From an uncultured Clostridia bacterium (lineage in GTDB: Bacteria > Bacillota > Clostridia > Oscillospirales > Ruminococcaceae): 64,000 nucleotides of DNA. Made by a program: the position numbers and the translations under genes. The notes beneath the pieces were generated by a model. It did no database searches, was not told the origin of the DNA, and worked only from the letters and a program-made list of their open reading frames with translations. How positions within the stretch are numbered: position 1 is the stretch's first letter; every line of letters begins with the position of its first letter. Below are positions 50,742-58,137 of the stretch, piece after piece. The stretch spans positions 42,958-106,957 of the forward strand of contig CANRLH010000007.1 of NCBI GenBank assembly GCA_947631455.1, given 5' to 3'.

Positions 50742-53366
50742 ATGAGCAAAAAGTGGGTTTACTTATTCTCAGAGGGCGACGCAACAATGAGAGAGCTTCT
50801 CGGCGGTAAGGGCGCTAACCTCGCTGAGATGACAAAACTCGGTCTTCCCGTTCCGCAGGGATTTACTATTACTACAGAGGCCTGCACACAGTACTACGAA
50901 GACGGAAGACAGATCAATGATGAAATCCAGGCTCAGATCAATGAGTACATCGGAAAGATGGAGGAAATAACAGGTAAGAAATTCGGCGACAACGAAAATC
51001 CTCTTTTAGTATCGGTTCGTTCAGGAGCAAGAGCTTCAATGCCGGGAATGATGGATACTATTCTTAATCTCGGTCTTAATGAGACTGTTGTTGATGTAGT
51101 TGCAAAGAAAACAGGAAACGAAAGATGGGCGTGGGACTGCTACAGAAGATTTATTCAGATGTATTCCGACGTTGTTATGGAGGTCGGCAAGAAATACTTT
51201 GAAGAGCTCATCGACGAGATGAAGGCCAAGAAGGGTGTTACTCAGGACGTTGACCTTACCGCTGACGACCTTAAGGAGCTTGCTTCAATGTTCAAGGCTG
51301 AATACAAGGAAAAGATCGGCGAGGACTTCCCGAATGATCCTAAGGAGCAGCTTATGGGTGCGGTCAAGGCAGTATTCCGCTCATGGGACAACCCCCGTGC
51401 AAATGTTTATCGTCGTGACAACGATATTCCTTATTCATGGGGTACCGCTGTAAACGTACAGGAAATGGCATTTGGTAACTGGTCAGATGAGTCGGGTACC
51501 GGCGTTGCCTTTACCCGTGACCCCGCAACCGGTGAGAAGAAGCTTATGGGTGAGTTCCTTATGAACGCTCAGGGCGAGGACGTTGTTGCAGGTGTAAGAA
51601 CTCCTCAACCTATATCTCAGCTCGCTGAGGTTATGCCGGAGGTGTTCGAGCAGTTTAAGAATGTTTGCCAGACACTTGAAAATCACTACAGAGATATGCA
51701 GGATATGGAGTTTACCATTCAGGACAGAAAGCTCTTTATGCTTCAGACAAGAAACGGTAAGAGAACGGCTCAGGCTGCTCTTAAGATCGCTTGCGACCTC
51801 GTTGACGAGGGCATGATCTCAGAGCAGGAAGCTGTTGTTATGATCGACCCGAGAAACCTTGATACGCTTCTTCACCCGCAGTTCGACGCTGCTGCTTTAA
51901 AAGCAGCTACACCGATCGGAAAGGGACTCGGAGCTTCTCCGGGAGCTGCCTGCGGTAAGATAGTTTTCACTGCCGAGGACGCTGAAGAGTGGGCTGCAAG
52001 AGGAGAAAAGGTTGTTTTAGTAAGACTCGAAACTTCTCCTGAGGATATCACCGGTATGAAGTCTTCACAGGGAATCCTCACAGTTCGCGGAGGTATGACA
52101 TCTCACGCTGCTGTCGTTGCCCGCGGCATGGGTACCTGCTGTGTATCCGGCTGCTCTGATATCAATATGGATGAGGCTAATAAGAAATTTACTCTTGCAG
52201 GAAAGACCTTTAACGAGGGCGACTGCATTTCTATCGACGGTTCAACCGGTAACATCTATGATGGACTTATCCCGACGGTTGACGCTACCATTGCAGGAGA
52301 GTTCGGAAGAATTATGGCATGGGCTGACAAATATAGAACTCTTAAGGTAAGAACAAACGCTGATACTCCGGCTGACGCTAAGAAGGCTAAGGAGCTTGGC
52401 GCTGAGGGTATCGGACTTTGCCGTACAGAGCACATGTTCTTTGACCCGGCCAGGATCGCTGCTTTCAGAGAGATGATCTGCGCTGACACGGTTGAGGAGA
52501 GAGAGGCTGCTCTGGCTAAGATCGAGCCAATGCAGCAGGGCGACTTTGAGGCTCTCTATGAGGCTTTGGAGGGCAACCCGGTTACCATAAGATTCTTAGA
52601 CCCGCCGCTTCACGAATTCGTTCCTACCGAAGAGGCTGACATCAAGGCGCTTGCTGAAGCACAGGGCAAGAGCGTTGAGCAAATTAAGGCTATTATCGCA
52701 TCCCTTCACGAGTTTAACCCGATGATGGGACATCGCGGATGCCGTCTTGCGGTAACATATCCCGAGATCGCTAAGATGCAGACCAGTGCCGTTATAAAGG
52801 CTGCTATCAACGTCAAGAAGGCACATCCTGACTGGAATGTTGAGCCCGAAATTATGATTCCTCTCGTAGGAGACATAAAGGAACTTAAATATGTAAAGAA
52901 GGTTGTGGTTGAGACCGCTGACGCTATAATTAAGGCTGCCGGAAGCGACCTTAATTATGAGGTCGGTACTATGATCGAGATCCCGAGAGCTGCTCTTACG
53001 GCTGACGAGATCGCTACTGAGGCTGATTTCTTCTGCTTCGGAACTAACGACCTCACACAGATGACATTCGGATTTTCAAGAGATGACGCAGGCAAGTTCC
53101 TTGACGCATACTACGACAGAAAGATCTATGAGTCTGATCCGTTTGCAAGACTTGATCAGACCGGTGTAGGAAAACTTATGGATATGGCTATTAAGCTTGG
53201 TAAGCCTGTTAATCCGAATCTTCACATTGGTATCTGCGGTGAGCACGGCGGTGACCCGACTTCTGTTGAGTTCTGCCACAAGATCGGCCTTGACTATGTA
53301 TCATGTTCGCCGTTCAGAGTTCCGATAGCAAGACTGGCTGCTGCTCAGGCGGCGATCCGCAACTAA
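50742..53366 (+). CDS. ppdK: Pyruvate, phosphate dikinase
   Basis: GGKGANLAEMTKLGLPVPQGFTITTEAC, GILTVRGGMTSHAAVVARGMGTCCV, GLCRTEHMFF. Confidence 0.97.
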   Translation: MSKKWVYLFSEGDATMRELLGGKGANLAEMTKLGLPVPQGFTITTEACTQYYEDGRQINDEIQAQINEYIGKMEEITGKKFGDNENPLLVSVRSGARASMPGMMDTILNLGLNETVVDVVAKKTGNERWAWDCYRRFIQMYSDVVMEVGKKYFEELIDEMKAKKGVTQDVDLTADDLKELASMFKAEYKEKIGEDFPNDPKEQLMGAVKAVFRSWDNPRANVYRRDNDIPYSWGTAVNVQEMAFGNWSDESGTGVAFTRDPATGEKKLMGEFLMNAQGEDVVAGVRTPQPISQLAEVMPEVFEQFKNVCQTLENHYRDMQDMEFTIQDRKLFMLQTRNGKRTAQAALKIACDLVDEGMISEQEAVVMIDPRNLDTLLHPQFDAAALKAATPIGKGLGASPGAACGKIVFTAEDAEEWAARGEKVVLVRLETSPEDITGMKSSQGILTVRGGMTSHAAVVARGMGTCCVSGCSDINMDEANKKFTLAGKTFNEGDCISIDGSTGNIYDGLIPTVDATIAGEFGRIMAWADKYRTLKVRTNADTPADAKKAKELGAEGIGLCRTEHMFFDPARIAAFREMICADTVEEREAALAKIEPMQQGDFEALYEALEGNPVTIRFLDPPLHEFVPTEEADIKALAEAQGKSVEQIKAIIASLHEFNPMMGHRGCRLAVTYPEIAKMQTSAVIKAAINVKKAHPDWNVEPEIMIPLVGDIKELKYVKKVVVETADAIIKAAGSDLNYEVGTMIEIPRAALTADEIATEADFFCFGTNDLTQMTFGFSRDDAGKFLDAYYDRKIYESDPFARLDQTGVGKLMDMAIKLGKPVNPNLHIGICGEHGGDPTSVEFCHKIGLDYVSCSPFRVPIARLAAAQAAIRN

Positions 53367-53450
53367 GCAGATCGTCACTTGTGGCAAGGGGTACACTAAA
53401 AGCCCGTACCAGTCACGTGATTGGTTTAGTATATAAGAATATATAAAATC

Positions 53451-53485
53451 AACGCTCTGTTATTAAAACGGGGCGTTGTTTTTTT
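53451..53485 (+). terminator. Rho-independent terminator after ppdK
   Basis: AACGCTCTGTTATTAAAACGGGGCGTTGTTTTTTT. Confidence 0.65.
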
Positions 53486-53677
53486 GTATTATAAGATTGT
53501 ATAAATCTGTTTTCATTTTAGTAATTATTTTAACAACTTTTTAGGCTATGTCTGTATCATATCATTTGAACATTGAAGAACAACTCTGAAAATGTAAAAA
53601 ATATACAGCGAATGACAAAATTCGACACATTTCTCAAAAGTTTTGCAGTATGCTCTATATATAAGCTAATTAGTAGG

Positions 53678-53702
53678 TTCGCAAATTATGCTACTTTGCG
53701 AA
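53678..53702. repeat. Left recombination-site-like inverted repeat (IRL)
   Basis: TTCGCAAA-TTATGCTAC-TTTGCGAA; exact reverse complement of 55046-55070 (25/25). Confidence 0.9.
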
Positions 53703-53774
53703 ATAATTAAAATTCTGTGGAAAAATCTGAGGCTGTCTGAATGTCCATTTTTCTTTTGACGGCTTAAAATTTTC

Positions 53775-54884
53775 TCAGGCAATGTTGAGCCGTTCTACAT
53801 ATCTCTTCTTTGCTTCAATAGAAGAATGAACATATCTGTTGAGCGTTATGTTTACATTTGTATGACCGAGCAACTCGCTGACTGCCTTTATATCAAAACC
53901 TTTTTCTATGCACAGGGTCGCATAGGTGTGCCTTAGTAAGTGGAAATTTACGTCTCGTATACTACACTGTTTCAGCACATTTTTAAATCTATATTGCATT
54001 GTTCTGGGTTCAACAGGTTTTTTGGTTCCTGACAGAACAAAGCAGTTTCTGTCTTTTACATTTTCTCTCATCAGTTTAAGTATGAATTCCGGCAGAGGTA
54101 TGTCACGTACGGAAGCTGCGCTTTTGGGATCTCCGAAGTGCAGCATTGTTTTTTTGTCGTTTTCTGATCTGTCAGTTATGCGCTGTACCGTTTTTTCAAT
54201 GTGCACAGTTCCGTTTTCTAAATCAATATTTCCCCATTTTAAAGCGCATATTTCTCCTATGCGAAGCCCGCTGTACATTGTGATGAGAATGCCGAGATTA
54301 CTGCAGGTTAAATTGTCAAGCAAATACTTCTGAAGCTTTGACCTTTCTGAGTCGTTTAAAACAGGCACGGTTTTTCTTTCGCTTTTAGGTATAAATATGT
54401 TTCGGATCGGATCTGCAATGTTGTATTTGTACTCAGCATATCTTGAAATAGACCTCAGCGTTGATAAGATATCACGTACCATTTTTACAGATAGACTGCC
54501 CACTCCGTTTGATCTGCCGTAAGCGAGCTCATACTCCACAAATTCATTTATTACAGCCGTGTCGATTTCCGCATAACCGATATCTTCAAAGTAAGGTATT
54601 ATGTGTTTTGTCACAATCCTTTCGTAACAACAGTAGCTTGACTGCTTTACTCTGAGTTTCACTGAGTCAAGCCACTCATAAGAAAGCTCCTTAAGACTTT
54701 TACAACAGGTGCTTGCAACAGAATTAACTTCCTTATATGCATCAAGCATTTTTTTCTTCAGTTCCTTGACCGTTCTGGCATAAAAGTACTGATATTTAAG
54801 CTTTCCTGTGTCGTCTCTGTCAACGGGAATCCTACCCTCATAACGACCATCTTTCCTCTTGTAAATGTTCATAGTACTCCTCAT
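53775..54884 (-). CDS. Tyrosine-type site-specific recombinase/integrase
   Basis: Catalytic motifs YSGLRIGEICALKWGNI, HLLRHTYATLCIEKG, LLGHTNVNITLNRYVH; ATG 54884 after AAGGAGG. Confidence 0.93.
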   Translation of the reverse strand: MRSTMNIYKRKDGRYEGRIPVDRDDTGKLKYQYFYARTVKELKKKMLDAYKEVNSVASTCCKSLKELSYEWLDSVKLRVKQSSYCCYERIVTKHIIPYFEDIGYAEIDTAVINEFVEYELAYGRSNGVGSLSVKMVRDILSTLRSISRYAEYKYNIADPIRNIFIPKSERKTVPVLNDSERSKLQKYLLDNLTCSNLGILITMYSGLRIGEICALKWGNIDLENGTVHIEKTVQRITDRSENDKKTMLHFGDPKSAASVRDIPLPEFILKLMRENVKDRNCFVLSGTKKPVEPRTMQYRFKNVLKQCSIRDVNFHLLRHTYATLCIEKGFDIKAVSELLGHTNVNITLNRYVHSSIEAKKRYVERLNIA

Positions 54885-54959
54885 AGCTTTACCTCCTTGG
54901 TTGACTGAAAATTTGACGGCTGTATATTTTTTACCCAGCACAGACGCCTGTAAATCGGC

Positions 54960-54988
54960 TTTACAAATAAAAAAACTTGTGCTATACT
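54960..54988 (+). promoter_or_regulatory. Predicted outward promoter (P_agr) inside the cassette, directed toward agrA
   Basis: TTTACA-17 bp-TATACT with extended -10 TG (TGCTATACT). Confidence 0.6.
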
Positions 54989-54997
54989 TTATTTGAT

Positions 54998-55026
54998 ATT
55001 CTACCAAATCATTTGGTTTTATACAA
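54998..55026 (-). promoter_or_regulatory. Predicted promoter for the recombinase (P_int)
   Basis: Minus strand TTGTAT-17 bp-TAGAAT; spacer contains palindrome ACCAAATGATTTGGT. Confidence 0.45.
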
Positions 55027-55045
55027 AAAATGTTCTTTATCGCCA

Positions 55046-55070
55046 TTCGCAAAGTAGCATAATTTGCGAA
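55046..55070. repeat. Right recombination-site-like inverted repeat (IRR)
   Basis: TTCGCAAA-GTAGCATAA-TTTGCGAA; exact reverse complement of 53678-53702. Confidence 0.9.
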
Positions 55071-55117
55071 ATGACGTTAGGAAGTATATATTTATTATTC
55101 CTGCGGAGGTTTTAAAT

Positions 55118-55822
55118 ATGCTTAGAATTGCAATATGTGATGATGACCAAAACTTTTGCTATCATCTGGAAGGTATTATTTTGGATTATATGGACAGCAT
55201 CGGTGAGATAGCGGATATTTCGGTGTATTACTCCGGGGAAAAAATATTGCAGGATATGAGAAATTCTGTCGACTTCGATCTTATTTTTCTCGACATCGAA
55301 ATGAAGAAAATAAGCGGCATACAAGTGGGTATCTCTATACGAAAAGAGCTGAATCGTTTTCATACGCAGATCGTTTACGTTACGTCATTTCAAATCTATG
55401 CTTTGCAGCTGTTTCAGAATCAGCCGTTTGAATTTGTAACAAAGCCTGTAAGTGAAAAGCATATCATTGATGTTATCAAAGAATATAAACGACAGTTTGA
55501 CAATGCAAACGTTTACTATGAATTTAACATTGGAAAAAACATAAGCAAAGTGGCTGTAGACGATATTCTGTATATAAACAGCGTTGCAAGGAAGCTTATT
55601 ATCCATACAGAAACAGAAGAATTTGAAACCTATAAAAAACTTGATGACTTTTATAAGCTACCGATAAGTAAACAATTTGTTCGCATACATAAATCCTTTG
55701 CTGTAAACTACCGTCATATTACCAGCTATCACTACGATCATGTAAAAATATCAAATGGCGAAGAACTGGTTATTAGCAGAAATTATCGAAAAGAAGTGCG
55801 AAAAGAACTGATAAAATCGTAA
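55118..55822 (+). CDS. LytTR-family response regulator (AgrA-like)
   Basis: Receiver LRIAICDDDQNF and DLIFLDIEMKKISG; LytTR VDDILYINSVARKLIIHTE and FVRIHKSFAVNYRHI. Confidence 0.92.
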   Translation: MLRIAICDDDQNFCYHLEGIILDYMDSIGEIADISVYYSGEKILQDMRNSVDFDLIFLDIEMKKISGIQVGISIRKELNRFHTQIVYVTSFQIYALQLFQNQPFEFVTKPVSEKHIIDVIKEYKRQFDNANVYYEFNIGKNISKVAVDDILYINSVARKLIIHTETEEFETYKKLDDFYKLPISKQFVRIHKSFAVNYRHITSYHYDHVKISNGEELVISRNYRKEVRKELIKS

Positions 55823-55839
55823 AACATGGGGGCGTTTTT

Positions 55840-57075
55840 ATGGAAAGTGTTATTTATTTGTCATGGAATATGCTACGCATATATTCTATCTACATATTGA
55901 TAGATGTGTTTTTAAAAAGAAAAGATATAAAAAGCGGGGTTGTATTCTTAGCTTATGCTGGTTTTTTTGCTGTCAACTCATTTTTATATTTATGTTTTGA
56001 TTCATATTTAGTTAATATTGCGTCTAATATAGTTCCCATATTTATGCTTACTTTTTTGTATAAATCCAGAATATGGAAAAAAATATTTGTTTCTATTTTG
56101 ATTTATACTATTTCGATGTTTTGGGAATGCATTTTGTATGTTTTTTTTAACGCTGTACATATAAAAAATTTAGTAATTGTTTGTGGTTTTGCGTCATCAA
56201 TAATGATGTTTTTAACGGCATTATTTTTTAAAATACAAATTAAGCAAAAATTTCGGCTAGAAGCCCACATAAAAGCGTTTTATTATTTGATGCTGATTTA
56301 TATTCCTTTGGGAAGCATAATCATTGGATATTTAACAATGCCTGAAAAAAGTATTGGTTCTTTAGTTATAGGAATCATATTGCTCTTTATAAATTTTCTT
56401 ATATTTTATCTATTTGATGAAATTATAAAATCATATATGCGGCAACAGGAGGCTGAAAGCATAAAGCAAAATAAACTTTATTTTCAGCATGAGCTTGAGG
56501 TAATGCAAAAATCACAGCTTAAAATGGACTTCTTGCGCCATGATATGAAAAATCATTTTATCCGAATTGAGGGCTTTGCAAAAGAAAACAATGTGTCTGA
56601 AATATTAAATTACGTTGAGCAGGGCAGACGATCACTCATTTCTGAAGAGGGATATGTTATCACCGGTAATAAAAGTGTTGACTGTATATTAAATTACAAA
56701 TTAGATGAAGCATCTCAGAAAAATATTACTTTTTCGGTCAACGCGGTTATTCCTGATAATTTAAAAATAAGTGCGTTTGATTTAAGTACTATTTTAGGAA
56801 ACATCCTGGATAATGCCATTGAAGCGGCGGCAAAATCATCAGATAAAAAAATAGATGTTTCTATAAACTATAATAAAAATACTTTGGCAATTATAATTAT
56901 AAATACATTTGACGGAAAAATAAATAAGAATTTTGAAACCACAAAGTCAAATCCCTTAGGTCATGGTCTGGGACTTAAGAGCGTAAAAATAACAGCTGAA
57001 AAATATAACGGCCTGGTTGAATATGACTACAATAATATGTATTTTACGACAAAAATTCTTTTGTACGATGAGTAA
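55840..57075 (+). CDS. GHKL-type sensor histidine kinase (AgrC-like)
   Basis: Multi-TM N-terminus; FLRHDMKNHFIRIEGF H-box; ILDNAIEAAAK; GHGLGLKSVK. Confidence 0.92.
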   Translation: MESVIYLSWNMLRIYSIYILIDVFLKRKDIKSGVVFLAYAGFFAVNSFLYLCFDSYLVNIASNIVPIFMLTFLYKSRIWKKIFVSILIYTISMFWECILYVFFNAVHIKNLVIVCGFASSIMMFLTALFFKIQIKQKFRLEAHIKAFYYLMLIYIPLGSIIIGYLTMPEKSIGSLVIGIILLFINFLIFYLFDEIIKSYMRQQEAESIKQNKLYFQHELEVMQKSQLKMDFLRHDMKNHFIRIEGFAKENNVSEILNYVEQGRRSLISEEGYVITGNKSVDCILNYKLDEASQKNITFSVNAVIPDNLKISAFDLSTILGNILDNAIEAAAKSSDKKIDVSINYNKNTLAIIIINTFDGKINKNFETTKSNPLGHGLGLKSVKITAEKYNGLVEYDYNNMYFTTKILLYDE

Positions 57076-57189
57076 ATTTTATTGATTGTGCAGTTTTTTA
57101 CGATTATTTATCCATTTTTTTCATGATAGTAAAGTTATCTCCCTTTCTTGCTATACTAAGCATAGCATCTGAAAAAGGGAGGTTTTTTT

Positions 57190-57333
57190 ATGAAGAATTT
57201 TTTCAAAAAGTACGGGCATGTTTTCGCGGCATTGGCTTTAGTGCTTACCACTATAACTGCTAATTCGACTTGTGCGTTTTTTATTCACCAAGAAAAGCTG
57301 CCTGAAGGTGCAAAGGCACTGAGAAGGTTCTGA
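57190..57333 (+). CDS. AgrD-like cyclic (thio)lactone autoinducer peptide precursor, 47 aa (not in supplied ORF track)
   Basis: MKNFFKKYGHVFAALALVLTTITANSTCAFFIHQEKLPEGAKALRRF: amphipathic leader, central Cys, charged tail; GGGAGG SD; 1-nt overlap with the agrB-like gene. Confidence 0.9.
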   Translation: MKNFFKKYGHVFAALALVLTTITANSTCAFFIHQEKLPEGAKALRRF

Positions 57334-57932
57334 TGTTCAATTCAGTATCAGAAAGAATCACACAGCTTTTGGTCAAACAGAAAACTATTGAAGATTCTCA
57401 GAAAGAATTGTATCGGTACGGCTTTAATCAAGGCTTTACTATGCTATTTAACTTGATTACAACTCTAATAATTGGTTGTGTATTCGGTATGGTTCTCCAA
57501 AGCATAGTTTTCTTAACAGCTTATATACCGTTAAGGAGCTATGCGGGAGGGTACCATGCAAGCACACCTTGGCGGTGTTATTTTATTTCGGTGGTTTTAA
57601 TATCTGTAGTTTTGGGGGCTATCAAGATCATGCCGTATTCGTTTTTGGTTTGCGGCGTACTTGTTGGAATAGGAACTGTAATATGTTTCGTTCTGGCTCC
57701 GACTGAGGATAATAATAAGCCTCTTGATGCAACAGAACAGAAGGTTTATAAAAAGCGAACATACATAATACTGATTTTTGAATTATGCATAGCATCATTA
57801 AGTGTATTTGTTTCTAAAAGTGTGTTTTTGGCTATATGTATGGCGATTTTTACAGAAAGCGTAATGCTTCTTTTAGGAAGAATAAAAAACACACTTAATA
57901 GGAGTACGGATCCGAAAGCTAGGATCTGTTAA
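57333..57932 (+). CDS. Accessory gene regulator B family protein (AgrB-like peptide-processing membrane protease)
   Basis: RSYAGGYHASTPWRCYF containing the conserved His and Cys; multi-TM; adjacent agrD. Confidence 0.95.
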   Translation: MFNSVSERITQLLVKQKTIEDSQKELYRYGFNQGFTMLFNLITTLIIGCVFGMVLQSIVFLTAYIPLRSYAGGYHASTPWRCYFISVVLISVVLGAIKIMPYSFLVCGVLVGIGTVICFVLAPTEDNNKPLDATEQKVYKKRTYIILIFELCIASLSVFVSKSVFLAICMAIFTESVMLLLGRIKNTLNRSTDPKARIC

Positions 57933-58058
57933 TCATTGTAGATAATCGTCGGCTTAGTTTTATATTAATCTGGCGGTTTCTAGTATACGGTATTTCACAT
58001 ATTTGTTTATCAATAATAATTTTTAGCCGGCATTATTGCTTTTCAGGTATTGTGAAAT

Positions 58059-58102
58059 ATTGAGAAAATCTGCGAGTGTTTTCTCAATTAGGTTTAACTC
58101 GC
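58059..58102 (+). promoter_or_regulatory. Candidate H-type RNA pseudoknot in the cellulase 5'UTR
   Basis: Stem 1 ATTGAGAAAA/TTTTCTCAAT; loop GCGAGT (58072-58077) complementary to ACTCGC (58097-58102). Confidence 0.4.
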
Positions 58103-58137
58103 GAAATAAAAAATTTATCTGTTAGGAGGTAAAATGT

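Larger units (their letters stand above)
53678..55070. mobile_element. Candidate invertible DNA cassette carrying its own tyrosine recombinase
   Basis: Recombinase gene bounded by two 25-bp sites with oppositely oriented asymmetric cores. Confidence 0.75.

Noticed and set aside
57076-57190. LytTR/AgrA direct-repeat binding sites upstream of agrD
   Set aside because: AAAGTTATC and GCAGTTTTT only loosely match and are not spaced by about two helical turns; not strong enough to annotate.
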